64,000 bases of DNA, taken from Trema orientale (lineage: Eukaryota > Streptophyta > Magnoliopsida > Rosales > Cannabaceae). The notes under the pieces were generated by a model. The model worked only from the letters and a program-made list of their open reading frames with translations. It made no database searches and was not told the DNA's origin. The stretch's first letter is position 1. Every line of letters begins with the position of its first letter. The position numbers were made by a program, and so were the translations under genes. Shown piece by piece: positions 1 through 11,062 of the stretch. The DNA is taken from NCBI GenBank assembly GCA_002914845.1, contig JXTC01000092.1, positions 613,047 to 677,046 of the forward strand, read 5' to 3'.

Positions 1-1023
1 AGTTTATTTAGGATTTTATTGTTAGACTTTTGTCTATTTAAGTGTATTATTTTTCAGTTAAATAACAAGGCAGATTAGTTTCATATCTGCTTACACTTTC
101 ATTATCAAAATCATGCCATTCAAAAAAGTCTTCCAAACAACTCATCCATTCCAAAAAAATATGTGGATGTAAGCAACCATTATATTGAAGAACTTTTTTA
201 GGTTGTTGACGGTATTGGTAAGGAGAATATAGCTCATAGGTATATCGAGTGGCAACATAAGGGTCATGGTAGTGTTGTTGGTAATAATTAGAGTTCTGAA
301 AATTCAAATTTAATAAATTAGCATGGATCAAAACACATATCAAGCAATTCTCCAACTAATAAAACCATAAGACAAAGTACCAATGTAGAAAAATATTATC
401 CGAAGTGTTCTAAGGGTGTTGATGTAAAGATCTTTCTACAAAACGATGAATTTTGGACCCAAGGAGCGAGATCGTGGAACTCAAGGTAGTATGGCGCAAG
501 ATGGTCGCAGCGGCTGAAGCAGATCTAGGTTTTTTTTTTTCCCGACAAAAGGGATTGTTGCTTCTAGGGTGGATTGGGCAGCAGCTTTTTTTTTTTTTTT
601 TATAACTACGAAAATTCAGGAAAAAAAAGGCTAATGATTTTTTTTTTGTTTGGTATTTTAGAATGCAAAAGAAAAAAAAATTAAAGGATAAGCAAGAGGA
701 AATCGAACTAGGCTCGGATACCAATTGATGTAAGATAAGATGAGAATTTAGAAAGAGAATAGGTAAAAGAGCAAGAGGTGATAGAATTTAGGCAGAATTT
801 GATGAATTAGTAGAAAAACAATAGAGAATCAAGATAAAAACTCAAAGAGAAGAAGAACCATAGAGGAAAAAACTCAATAATCATTCAATATTCATTCGAT
901 AGAAATGAGAAACTTAAAACTAGTTACTCAAAATTAAAATAAACCTAATATTTAAATAAAATCTAATTTAATAATAATTATTATTATAATATTACTAAAA
1001 TATTCCTTTCCTATTCTTCATCA
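1..1023 (-). mobile_element. Ty3/gypsy-type LTR retrotransposon fossil, cut by the left edge
   Basis: An LTR of 295 bp lies at 729-1023. Read on the minus strand it begins TGATGAAG and ends CTTATCTTACA. Just inside it, at 711-723, is a primer-binding site of the initiator-tRNA-Met type (TGGTATCCGAGCC), separated by 5 bp. Further inside, about 47-355, the minus strand codes for a gag-like stretch with the words LHPHIFLEW and LEDFF, which recall plant gypsy gag. The frame is broken and the rest lies outside the window. A-rich and T-rich tracts fill 530-680. The element lies in an intron of the MCM9-like gene, in the same orientation as the gene. Family assignment rests on the primer site plus gag resemblance. 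Age cannot be judged without the second LTR. Confidence 0.7.
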
Positions 1024-1260
1024 GAAGGTTTCACGATGTTCGATGAATTTAAACCTTATTTATAATCTGGATGAATTAATAACAATAAAGCAATAAGATG
1101 TGTCTATTGGCCAAACAATTCATAGGTACGCTTCAAGCAATGAAACCAGAAAATTTCGAATTTGAGATGAAGTTTCACTGTGAGGATACAAGAGAAATCA
1201 GTAATGATGTGGAGGTAAATCCAAGAAAACTGAAAACCTGAAATGCCGAGAATGTGCTAC

Positions 1261-3252
1261 CTCCTGCTTTAACAATATCAACAAGATCATCCTTAAGAAC
1301 GACAAGGATAGAACGAGGAATGGCTCCAACGCCCAATACATGTGTACTTTCTTGGATTTTGATTTCCTGATAATCATGGCATATTATTGAACCTTCTAAA
1401 TAATTGTATTTTGTGCCTCCGCAGAATTTAGATCTCTGTCATTAGAGAGTTCAGACCAATCATTAGACTCTAGAAAGCTACTAGTATCAAAAGAGACATG
1501 TAGCACATAAAGCAATGAATAACGTATTGAAAATTTCAATTTTTACATAAATGCACTTTAAAGTTGAAGTTTCATTCTTAAAATCAGGATACTCTTCTCT
1601 TTCGATTAGAAAGATTTTGAAAGTGATAGTAGTCATCTACAACAAAGCAACATTTACTGCTTGACCTAGTGCTGAAGTAAATTCCAATGATCTTGAAAAT
1701 CTTAATAAAAATTGTAAGTCTACAGGTGATGTTTTAATAGATGTACAAGTGACAACATGCCCAAGATATAATGAAATATATTCTACTCAGTATCAGATTA
1801 AACCCTGTGTATGCTCATGATGGATAGGAAACTAATGCTGTGATTTACTNAGACAACCTTAGATGGAGAATATGTACCTGTGATGGGCAGTAAGATGGCA
1901 ATTGTATGGAGTTTCTAGTTTCTAGCTCAGGATAAACTAGGAAGCTGCACAGAAACACAGTTCAGCATCAATAAGAAACTCATTGCATATTACCAGTGGC
2001 AGAAAAAGACATATAACTCCCAAATATTTTTTTCTCAGGGTTAAAGGTGTACAACAAAAGAGATGAAAACAAATATTGCACTCTTTACAGATTCTTTGTT
2101 GATGTATTTTTTGAAAATCATCTATTTGAACCATCTTTTCAGGACACTACGCAAGGAAAAAGTTGTTCACTGGTTCTTTGTAAACAACAGTTAAGTATTA
2201 GTCACAGTGATTCCCACACGCCAACTTCCAAAGTAATACTGCCTGTTCCCGACACTTCCTTTAATACTCTGTTTGCATATTGTTAAACTATTGAAGAAAA
2301 CAGAAGAGTATTCAAAGAACGTACACTCAATTATGAGACTACAATTCTAACCATGTATGTACTTTCCAAGATTCTGTTGTGTCAACATGCCCACATATAA
2401 TTTGCATACACTTCATATCCCAAATCATTTGATGCAAACTAATAAATAACCGTTTCAACATTTAGAACATTCAAACTGGAAATTTCGTACATAGAAAGCT
2501 TTGAACACAATGTTCACCTGTGCCGGCATTTCTGGCATGAATACCACCTCTCCCCTTCATACATCTTGATCGCCCCCGACCGTATAACAGTCCCTTTGAG
2601 AGTTAGTAGAACCCCTCTATGCTTCACTCTCACACATCCAATTCTCGGAAAAGTATCTTTTTACAGCCAAAGGAAGCATATTAAAAAAAAAAAAAAAAAA
2701 GGGGGCCCATTTCAAATAAGTCACTCCAAATGAGCAAACATTACCAGCACATTCGAGGGGAGAACCACAAATGTCAATCCGTACATGAATGAACTCCTTC
2801 TTCATCCCAATTTCCGAGCCTTTGAGATCCCCCAATATGACTTTCTACAAACAAAAAATCTCATTCATAGCATAATTAATCTCCATGGATACATTCAAGC
2901 TTAGATTAAACAGAGAAATTAGCGTTAAAATTGGAATCCGTACATGAGCCCAAACAGCCGCCTGGTCGAAAAATCGCAAGTACTCAGCGGGTTGAGAGAA
3001 GACGAGTCGAGCCAGAGGAGGATCATCCTCCATTAACTCCGCAAAACTGTACACACAGAAAATTTTCAAAAATTGGAGGAAAAACAAAAAAAAACAAAAA
3101 TTGAGCTCAAACTTGGGGAGGGGGTTTTACTCGACGTAGAGAGGATAATGAAGCTTGGAATCAGGAGAGAGAGAAATCGAGCGGAGTTGATCGGAATGGC
3201 GCCGTACGAGGAAGGCCGCCAAGGGTTTCACGGCGGCCGGAAGATCAGCCAT
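1261..3252 (-). CDS. MCM9: MCM9-like DNA helicase, first six exons (partial)
   Basis: This is the amino-terminal part of an MCM-family helicase of the plant MCM9 type, a nuclear protein that in other eukaryotes works with MCM8 in recombination repair. Six exons on the minus strand join in frame with GT-AG borders: 3252-3131, 3046-2944, 2844-2745, 2656-2518, 1944-1878 and 1435-1261, giving 235 residues. Visible landmarks are HYPLYVDFAELMEDDPP, EYLRFFDQAAVW, FIHVRIDICGSPLEC, RVKHRGVLLTLKGTVIRSG, a zinc ribbon starting CQKC and continuing YCPSQRSKFC, and CHDYQEIKIQES then GAIPRSILVVL. The chosen ATG at 3252 starts MADLPAAVKPLAAFL. The AAA+ ATPase exons (Walker A and B) would lie beyond the left edge, on the far side of the gypsy fossil. 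All six exons seen are intact, so I treat the gene as probably live. An N at 1850 is intronic. Confidence 0.85.
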
Positions 3253-3606
3253 GGCCGGCGAATTCGAACGAAGACGATGAAAAAAGTCGGGGGTTTTGGC
3301 GGGAACCGTTCCCAAAAATATCTGCAAACCCTCCCCCTATGATTAAGCGCCGAGTTCTTTAGACCGCAATGGCGATTTTGCCCCGCACGGAAGGAGAATC
3401 GTGTCTTTGTAATCTGGTCTTTTTTGACATTTCAGTTTGCCTCCCTCTCTCTCTATTTCTAATTTCCCTCCTCTTTTTTATTTTTCATTTTTCCTATTTA
3501 ACTGTGAAATTGATCATTTTCAGAGAATGGGGACTTTTCTGCTCCGAAAAGTAGTAGAAGGGTGCTTAGCTGGATTATAAGGTACATATTTATGGCTCAT
3601 TTCAGT

Positions 3607-3840
3607 TTATTATTATTATTATTATTATTATTTTATTATTATAAAGGGTTTTTAGCATGATTAGTCCTTAAATTTTTCGATAATTTACAATGTATTTCCT
3701 AAACTTTTTTTTTGGCAATTAGGACCCTGAATTTAGGATTTTGGCATGATTAGCTCCTGAATTTTTCGTTGATTTGCAATATATCTCCTGAACTTTTTTT
3801 GGCATAATTAGCCTCTGAATTTTTCGTTGGAAAGTGGTAT
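3607..3840. repeat. ATT microsatellite followed by short tandem repeat with 'tagtcc-t-aatttttcg' word
   Basis: An ATT-type microsatellite near 3607-3641 is followed by three related units starting GCATGATTAG or GCATAATTAG at 3655, 3744 and 3802. Each continues with a C/T-rich step, TGAATTTTTCG and a poly-T tract. The last two are 58 bp apart; the first is spaced by an extra 31 bp. Such units are common debris of plant MITEs and LTR leaders. No coding signal is seen. Confidence 0.55.
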
Positions 3841-4920
3841 TTTGGGTGGAATGAGTAGATTTCTTCTATCTTATTGGCATTGGTCAACCATGACAATCTC
3901 TTTCTTTCTTTTGAAGGGAGTTGGTTTGTTCCGATTTTCAATAGTAGCCCTTTTCTCCGTTGCAACTTTACGTATTTTTTGACACCGTTACTTCGGTATT
4001 GCTCACTCTGAATTTCGATAAATGTTGGGTTCATGTGATTCTCAATATGAACTTTGTATTCATCTTGTATTTCATTAATGCATACCTGAATTATTTCTTA
4101 TTGAGAAACAATTCCTTTGTAGTCAAGACCCACTTCCTTGAATCTATTCTCGTAGGCTGTAAATAATTCATCTTCCCTTTGTATTGTATTGGAAAGTTCA
4201 AATAAGCCTAACGTGTGCTCTGCTGCAAAGAACTCTATACAGAATATTATTACGAATTTTTCCCAGGTACTAATATTGTCCACTGGTAAATTGTTAAACT
4301 ATGAGTATGCTTGGTCAGTAAGAGATTTTAAAAATTCTCTTAATCTCAAATCATGGTCACTAGCGAAAACTCTGAGATCATCTAGGAAACTGATGATATA
4401 TTCCTTAGTATTGCCCTTCTTTCTATTGAACTTCTTAAATTAAGGATTAGTGTGATCCTTTTAATATTGCATGGAAAGAATACTGATAGGATAAAAAGGT
4501 AGAAAGTCCACAGTTGCAACGATCTTACTGGCTTTTTCTACTTCTATTCTAAGCATCTCTTGTCGTTACTCTTTCATAATAAAACTTTTTGAAATTCCAT
4601 TTTCAGTTCCTACTATGGTTGTGGCAACAAGGTTGACAGGACTAAGTCGAGAATTTGATTTTCAGATGCATGAAAATTATTATTTTGATTGGGTAGAACT
4701 GAAATAGAAGTCCCTACTCAATTTGCTTTTTCCAAATTGGCAATCTTCTCGAGCATTTGGCCATAAGATAATTGCATATCTTCTTGAGATTATCTCGTGG
4801 CATCTATTGAGTTTGCCAACTGACTTAAGATAGTAGAGATTTCAGCATTTAGTGGATTTTTTTTGCTCAACCATTTTGAGACAATGAGATGATTTTCTTT
4901 CTCTTTTTTTGTTTGGTTTT
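3750..4920 (-). mobile_element. LTR-retrotransposon gag fossil
   Basis: The minus strand shows scattered gag-like pieces. They include STWEKFVIIFC, then NTIQREDELFTAYENRF and KEVGLDYKG, and further on NHMNPTFIEIQ and GVKKYVKLQRRKGLL. The order and wording match the gag domain of plant LTR retrotransposons, where a tryptophan-containing linker leads into a long helical region. The stretch is broken many times, has no visible LTRs and no pol domains, and is clearly old. It lies upstream of the MCM9-like gene, in the same direction, and I see no link to it. Confidence 0.6.
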
Positions 4921-5613
4921 TTTTTTCTTCTTCTTCTTTTATATATTTTTTTCACCTTTTTTTCACTTTTTTTTTTGAAAAGACAAAGAATGTGCATAGT
5001 CAAAAGATGACTTATGAGATTTTAGAAGTACTGAAGAAACTCATTTTTCTTTGGCTACTCTCTAGTCGAGTCACCTTTTAATGCTCGGGAGAAGGGTGCC
5101 TTTTCTGCAAAGAAAATTTGTTAAACACAATAACAATTAATTAGGAATAATAATTTTGTGGGCGATAGTATAGCATCACATATTAGGTTTTAGGATTTAG
5201 TCAGATTAGTGTACTGAAGTGTAAATGACAGGAATTTAAAATACTAAATTTATCACGGGGGATTACATATAAAGCGGTCACTTTACACAACTCAGCTTCA
5301 TAAGCAACTTATTCTCATGGATTAGCATGAATTTTAAGTACTAAAAAATAATGTGGGAGGTTGTAAATTATACGGTCGCATTATACAACTCAGCTTATTA
5401 AACAACTCCAACTCCATGGATCTGCGAGAATTTAAATTATAGAATTTGAATGTTAGCAATTATGTTAGCATCATATAGTTTGTTAGCACCCTATAGATAA
5501 ATTGAGCAAAAAAAAAAAAATAATGGGGTAAGTAGCTCAGTATTCCAAAATCTTTAATAATAATAACAACACATGGTTTAATAATAATGATATTTTATCA
5601 TTATGATATATGA
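4921..5613. other. AT-rich intergenic stretch, no gene seen
   Basis: T-rich and A-rich tracts (4910-4980 and 5510-5525) with no convincing coding frame. Two short similar blocks near 5260-5300 and 5350-5420 share words such as 'caactcagctt', suggesting a small degenerate duplication. Confidence 0.4.
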
Positions 5614-6385
5614 TGTGATATATATATATTATTTATATCTAAGTAGGTGACTAAAGTTTTTGAAATTTGGACTAGGATGTGATGATAGTAGAATATGTAT
5701 ATAGATAATAATGTTAGTGGTGTGGTAGTGGATGAAGGAAGAGAAAGTTTAGGGCTCGTTTGATTCGCCTATTTGAATGTGTGTATTTGAATGGAAATTG
5801 TAGAATGTGTTATAATTGGAATGGGAGACATTTGAATGGAAAAAATAGTGGAATGTGTTGTAATTAGAATGGGAACATTGGAATGGACCATTCAAAAATA
5901 CTTTCTCTCCTCTATTCTCATTCGAGACACAAAAAAACCATTCCAATGGTTAACTTTTTGGATGGACCATTTGAATGAAAAAACTGAATTGTTGAAATAA
6001 ACACACATCCTAAAAGATCATTTGAATGGAAAAACTGAATGGTTGAAACAAACACACATTCAAATAGATTTTCCATTCCAATGGAATGGAATGGTTCAAA
6101 CAAATGGGGCCTTAATTATTTTAGATGCGACATTGGGAAGAAATAAGACAAAAATAATTAAATGATGTTGGGCATTTAGGAGTGATATATATATATATGT
6201 TATTAATATGTAAGTAGGTGACTAAAGTTTTTGAAGTTTGGATTAGGATATGATGATAGTAGAATATGTATATAGATGATAATGTTAATGGCATGGTAGT
6301 TAGCGAAGGAAAAGAAAGTTGAATTATTTTAGATGAGATATTGGGAAGAAATAAGACAAAAATAATTAAATGATGTTGGGCTTTT
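5614..6385. repeat. Tandem duplication of a ~205-bp unit, one copy split by a MITE
   Basis: Copy A begins near 5614 and resumes at 6112-6181; copy B is about 6182-6385. Shared words include GTAGGTGACTAAAGTTTTTG, GATGATAGTAGAATATGTAT and GGGAAGAAATAAGACAAAAA. Copy A is interrupted by the MITE at 5752-6111, whereas copy B reads straight through the same place. The duplication is therefore visible with and without the insert. Confidence 0.85.
5752..6111. mobile_element. Tourist-like (PIF/Harbinger-type) MITE, 360 bp
   Basis: The ends are GGGCTCGTTTGATTC on the left and, reverse-complemented, GGCCCCATTTGTTTGAAC on the right, flanked on both sides by TTA. A TTA target duplication with a G/C-rich start followed by GTTTG is typical of Tourist MITEs. 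Inside are many repeats of the words TTTGAATGGA and CATTCCAATGG in both directions, so the element can fold on itself. It carries no gene of its own. The corresponding site in the neighbouring duplicate lacks the insert. Confidence 0.8.
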
Positions 6386-6879
6386 GGGATAAAAAGATAA
6401 TCGGCTATTTATGAGAAAATAGGAGAGAAATTTATTAGTTTTCTTTTTATGAGGAGAGAGAGAAACGAAAAAATTAACAATTAATGCTAGGAAGAGCCAT
6501 CTTTACAAGTGTTGATCGCCTATATATATAGGCATCAAGAAAGCCATTGTTGCATGAAATATCTATAATCTTACACGTAAAAAGGGTATTGACAAATCTT
6601 AGGTGGCATCCACTGAAATCTTGTCACTACTACCTAATAAAATGTTAATATTTAGTAATTCATCATTTGATACTAGTTCTCTCCCATCTATAGCTTTGCA
6701 CTTGCCATTAACTGTGATGTAGTATAAAGTCCTTAATAACAAGGTAATCTTTCAATAAAAAATCGATACTTGTCTTAAAATGTTAAAATTCTCCTTTGTC
6801 CAATGTAATTTTGATAATCATGTTTTCTTAACTAACCTCATACTGCATAATTATTACATTAATTTATGACTTAAAATTT
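6386..6879. other. Intergenic stretch, nothing recognised
   Basis: AT-rich sequence without a supported gene. It contains a GA-rich tract near 6443-6460 and a short TA run near 6521-6530. Confidence 0.35.
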
Positions 6880-7700
6880 TTGTCACACTCTAAAACAAAG
6901 AGCAAGAGAGAAAGAAAGCTATTTATAGTAAAGAGGTAAAAATAGTTGATCGTTACAAATGAGGACTGAATGTATTATTTATATATGAAACTAAGGTGGT
7001 TTAAGATATGTTACCATGGGTTTACGACAATCTTTGTTACATTAAGGTCAAGTCATTTTAATGTGGTGTCATATCCTAAATAGCCAAATGTTTTCTTGGT
7101 CACTAAGTCTTCAAGATGGCAGCTTGCTATTGGAGGACATTTTGCTTGCTTACCAAGGAGATGAGATGTCGAAAAGGCATTAGAAGACTTTTTCTTATTG
7201 GCCAAGGAATGATGATGTGTCAAACTAAGAGCTTTGACTAATAAATATTGGACAAGTAGGTACTTCTAAGAATTTTTAGAATGTTAGAGTAGGAGTCCAA
7301 TTAGAGTGAGACACATAATTGAGCTCAACTTCGAGTGTTGTATTAGTTTTGACCAAGGAAACTAGCCAAAAATGACATGTAATTTCCAAAGAGAGAATGG
7401 TGTGCAACTTGTCGTTTTCCATGGTGTTCAACCGAGTTACACATTTAGGAACTTGAGACGAGTGACATGTAGTTTAGGTGAGTGACATGTCATATGGAGA
7501 TGTCCAAGTGGCTTGACATGTGTTGAAATCTTCTCCAATAAAATTTTGCCAATTAAACATTGTGTTTGCCAAGTCAAAGTCACAATTATCTTAGTTATGA
7601 CCTCATTAGATCAATTAGACACATAATAATTAGGACCAAAATGTTTATTACGTTTAATAACAAAATTTGGACTAAACCCTAAAAAATATTTATGAATAAA
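6880..7700 (-). mobile_element. LTR-like remnant related to the block at 30.5-31.1 kb
   Basis: Read on the minus strand it holds a promoter-like CTATAAATAGC near 6921-6931. Plus-strand words near 7000-7110 (GTTTACGACAATC, TGGTGTCATATCCTAAATAG, GCCAAATGTT) are matched in the same order near 30629-30701 (GTTTAAGACAATCC, TGGTGTCAAGCTCTAAATGG, GCCAAGTGTT). The two blocks look like diverged copies of one LTR. No coding domains are visible. Confidence 0.45.
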
Positions 7701-9240
7701 AATTATACATAAAAATCAATATATATTTCAAAATGAATCCCATACAATAAATTTACATTGTAAATGTAAAACCGTGGATAAAAATTTATATTTTAAAAGG
7801 ATATCACACATGTTTCATACACGAAGTGTATGCCTAAAAACTAATATTTTTGAAGGATAAATAGCGCCATTATTCCCCAACATATTACCATTTTGGTGTA
7901 TTAGTACTGAACCTTTTTTTTTTTGGTGGCATCCAAGTATCTAATGTTTTTTTTTTTTTGACATCGTTAATCATTTTGGCATATTTCATCCAAAATTCCT
8001 TAGAATTCTTTTGAATAGGAGAAAGTTTACACTATTAATCCCCATTATTTAAATTATTTAGCAATTTGGTCCTTAATATTTTTTTTGGTATTCATATCTT
8101 CAATTAACAATACCGCATCAATCAATAACTTGGAAAATAAAAAACAAACATTCTCTGATTCTTGTCAAATTTACAGTGATATCTTATAAAATAAAAAATA
8201 ATTATAGTGAAAATAAAAAATAATTATAGTGAAACAGCTTGGCAAAAAAAGAAATCTATAAAATCTCCAAGCTTAATTATGCTACTTTTTACATGTAAAC
8301 AATTAGTTATTTTCTTAGAATAATATAACAAATGGAAAATTCTATAAAAATTTCAAGGCTTATTTGCTATATTGTTTAGGTAAATAATTAATTAAGTTTT
8401 TAGAATAACCATTCATAATTAAATGAAAATTTATTAAATATAATAAATTTTCAGTCAAATTTAACTAGTAGAAAATTGTGTATATGAAATCTTTTTGTTA
8501 AAAATAGTAAGGTAAATATTTTTTGTCCATAAGAGTTACTATAGGGTATATTAGCATTTTTTTAATTTGATTTTAAATGAACTGTGCCTTTTATATCCGT
8601 CTTTGAATTTCAATTTTCTGAAAGAATAATGGATGCAATATTGAAAATTAGAGACATAAATGCAAAGAAAAAATGACCAAATTACATAACAATTGAAATA
8701 ATAGGGTTCAATGTACCATTTACCCTATTTTTAAACTATGAAAAAAAGTATTTGTGAAATATAAGGTACAAAAATGGGTATAAGGTGTAATTTCTTCAAC
8801 CTAACTGAGAAAAGGACATGGATAAGACTAATTTGGCCCCTAGTTGATATTTTTAGAACTTGCAAGTTTTTTTGACATAGATAGGACTAAATATATAAAG
8901 AGAAAGAAAAAGGTTCTAAAATTGCCATTCTTGTCATTTCTTTCTTCTCTTTCTTTTATGCCATTTCACTTCATTTTCTCCATTATTGCAGTATTCTTTA
9001 TCTCTTCTTCTCTATTATCTTTTGTCCAGATCAAAGCTTTAAGAAACCAGGAACAAATCAAAGCTTATTTGTTACTTATTGGGGTGCTTTGGTATTTGAG
9101 GGTAAGGTAAAATATGTATTCTATTGAATGAAAGCTTTGATATTCTTTGATAATGACTTATTAACGTTTTGAATGAGGTCTATAATGGTAATCTAGAAAT
9201 TATTGTGCCGAAATAATCATTTTTTTTTTGTTAAACTATT
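7701..9240. other. AT-rich intergenic stretch, no gene seen
   Basis: Long A/T-rich sequence with poly-T tracts near 7913, 7949 and 9220 and a short direct repeat of 'ataattatagtgaaa' near 8199-8234. A possible short frame at 8844-9110 has no family resemblance and I do not call it a gene. Confidence 0.4.
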
Positions 9241-9248
9241 CATCTTCT

Positions 9249-10010
9249 TCGTAATAGTAATCTAGAAGTCGCAGGTCAAGTAGTCCTTGATTACGTGGTC
9301 AAGTTGTTCATGACCTCATGGCAAGAATTACTTGACTTGTGGTCAAGTACTACTTGACGTGGGGTCAAGGACTACCTATATAGCCCCAGGTCATATAATA
9401 GTCAAGTAGTACTTGACCTAAGGTCAAGAATGACTACTTGATCTAAAACAGCAGCCAACAAAAATATAAATGGGGACTTAGATGAGCTATTCTTCTTTGA
9501 CAATGGGGACTTAGATGTGAAATTTCTCATCTTTCCCACCAACGTCGTGGCTAAAGGTTTTGCCGACTCCTTATATTTGGCTGGCCTAGTTTTTACCATT
9601 CTAGGACTTTCTGTGCTCATTTAATTGAGAAGAATCAATCGAAGAGGTAAAATATTGACTTCAGTGAAAGTTTTTTAAGTCTAAGAGCGATTTTCGTAGT
9701 TGGACATAAAGAACTCTGCATACTTAATGACAAATAAACCACAGTCTTCGTTGAAAAATTAAAAAATAAATATTAAGTTAAATTAACTAAATGAACTGAT
9801 CCAGTAAACAATAGATCAAGTTTTACTTGACCTAAGGTCAAGTACCCCATGTCAGGTAAATAATTCATGACTTTATGTAATTAAAAATTTGTCATGAGGT
9901 CAAGATTCACTTGACCGAAGGTTAATGAGTACTTGATCTTAGATCAAGTCGATCTTAACCTTTTATGAGGTCAAATGGAGCTTGACCTTTGCTGAGATCA
10001 GGTGGAGAGA
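9249..10010. repeat. Array of GGTCAAGTA / TACTTGACC palindromic words
   Basis: Two clusters, about 9272-9440 and 9810-10000, hold many copies of GGTCAAG and its complement CTTGACC, often paired head to head as in GTCAAGTAGTACTTGACC or GGTCAAGTACTACTTGAC. The spacing is irregular, so it is not a simple satellite. The 370 bp between the clusters lack the word. No gene is visible. It may be a degenerate foldback element or a diversified palindromic repeat. Confidence 0.65.
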
Positions 10011-10149
10011 AATTTATAGGGAATTATGTGGGATGTGGTCATGTTAATCAAGGGTCATATCAACTTTTCTGTGATGTTAGCTGAGAATTTGGTTAAGGTA
10101 TTTTAGTCTTTTAACTTGCGTGGGTCTCAATATTTGGTCTTACAAAATT

Positions 10150-10545
10150 TATTAGGACTTATTACAAAAGTCCAGGCCCAAAGTACTAAAATTTGAAAAA
10201 TCCCGGATGAATTGATTTTTTTGAAAAATCTCGGTTTGATTTAGAAAAATATCACTTTTTAAAAGTACTATTAGAAAAGTAACACTTTTAAAAATATTAG
10301 ATAAATACTTTTTTTCTTCAAAATTAGTATTTTTCAATTGTACTCGAGATAACCACTTAGGTTACCTAGAGTCTCCAATTCAGTTACTTGAAGTAACTAT
10401 TCAAGTTATCTCAGGTAACTCGACTAGCTACCTTAAGTATCTCATTAATTAATAAACAATGATATTTTTCTAAATATTTCTTGAAAATGATATTTTTATA
10501 ATTAAGTCCAGGATTTTACAGAACAATTTTAAATTCCGGAATTTT
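10150..10545. repeat. Foldback-like repeat with GTTACTTGAAGTAAC core
   Basis: AT-rich flanks containing 'gaaaaatatcactttt' on the left and 'aatgatatttttctaaat' on the right are complementary in part. The 10335-10435 core holds several short palindromes (AGTTACTTGAAGTAACT, with GGTTACC, AGGTAACTCGA and similar). The build resembles the repeats at 22.1, 45.2 and 49.0 kb, but the core word differs, so common descent is only a possibility. Confidence 0.45.
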
Positions 10546-10666
10546 TCAATTCTTTTTGAAAAATTACAATAAAAAATCAAATTTTCTCAACTTATTATTG
10601 GAGCTGTCCTAAAAATGTCCATAAGCGACGAAAAAAATCCAATCCATGTCCTTTTCTCAGCCTAAT

Positions 10667-10674
10667 TGGGCCCA
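10667..10674. promoter_or_regulatory. Site II-type element TGGGCCCA upstream of SF3B1
   Basis: The palindrome TGGGCCCA contains the TGGGCC core on both strands. Site II motifs are known from plant promoters of ribosomal and other growth-linked genes, where TCP factors bind. It lies about 390 bp before the start codon. Function here is inferred from position and motif only. Confidence 0.45.
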
Positions 10675-10888
10675 TGACGAATTCCAAGGCCAAAAACTGA
10701 ACCGACTTAACAAGTCGGTTTCCAAACTTGTTTAAGCCGCAACCCAAAACCGGCAAACTATACCAATTTACCTTTATATCCACCAGACCAGCCCTTATTG
10801 CTGTTCGTCAATTTTGATTCGTTTCTGGAAAGAGGGCTAAGAGGAAAATAACATATCACTCCCAGAGACCCCTAAACCTCAGTTTCAG

Positions 10889-11055
10889 GTCAGTAACAAA
10901 TCTTAATTCAAATTATTTCGATATCTCTTTTTTTTTTTTTCTTTTTTTTTTGAAAGAAAAATTATTTCGATTTCGGTTTCTCACTTAAACCCTAATTTCC
11001 GTTACTTCGAAATTCCACATTTCCCAATTTCTAGGGTTTTGAACACCTTGCAGAA
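10889..11055 (+). other. Probable 5' UTR intron of the SF3B1 gene
   Basis: A donor-like CAG/GTCAGTAAC at 10888/10889, a long pyrimidine run (10928-10950) and an acceptor-like CTTGCAG ending at 11055 bound a likely leader intron. An alternative acceptor is TTTCTAG at 11028-11034. A telo-box AAACCCTAA lies inside at 10987-10995, an element common near transcription starts of plant housekeeping genes. If the acceptor at 11055 is used, the upstream in-frame TTG at 11039 is removed and translation starts at ACCATGG. Confidence 0.5.
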
Positions 11056-11062
11056 GCCGACC

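Noticed and set aside
9272-10000. Possible CRISPR-like array
   Set aside because: The repeated words are short and palindromic, in both orientations and unevenly spaced, and this is a plant nuclear region.
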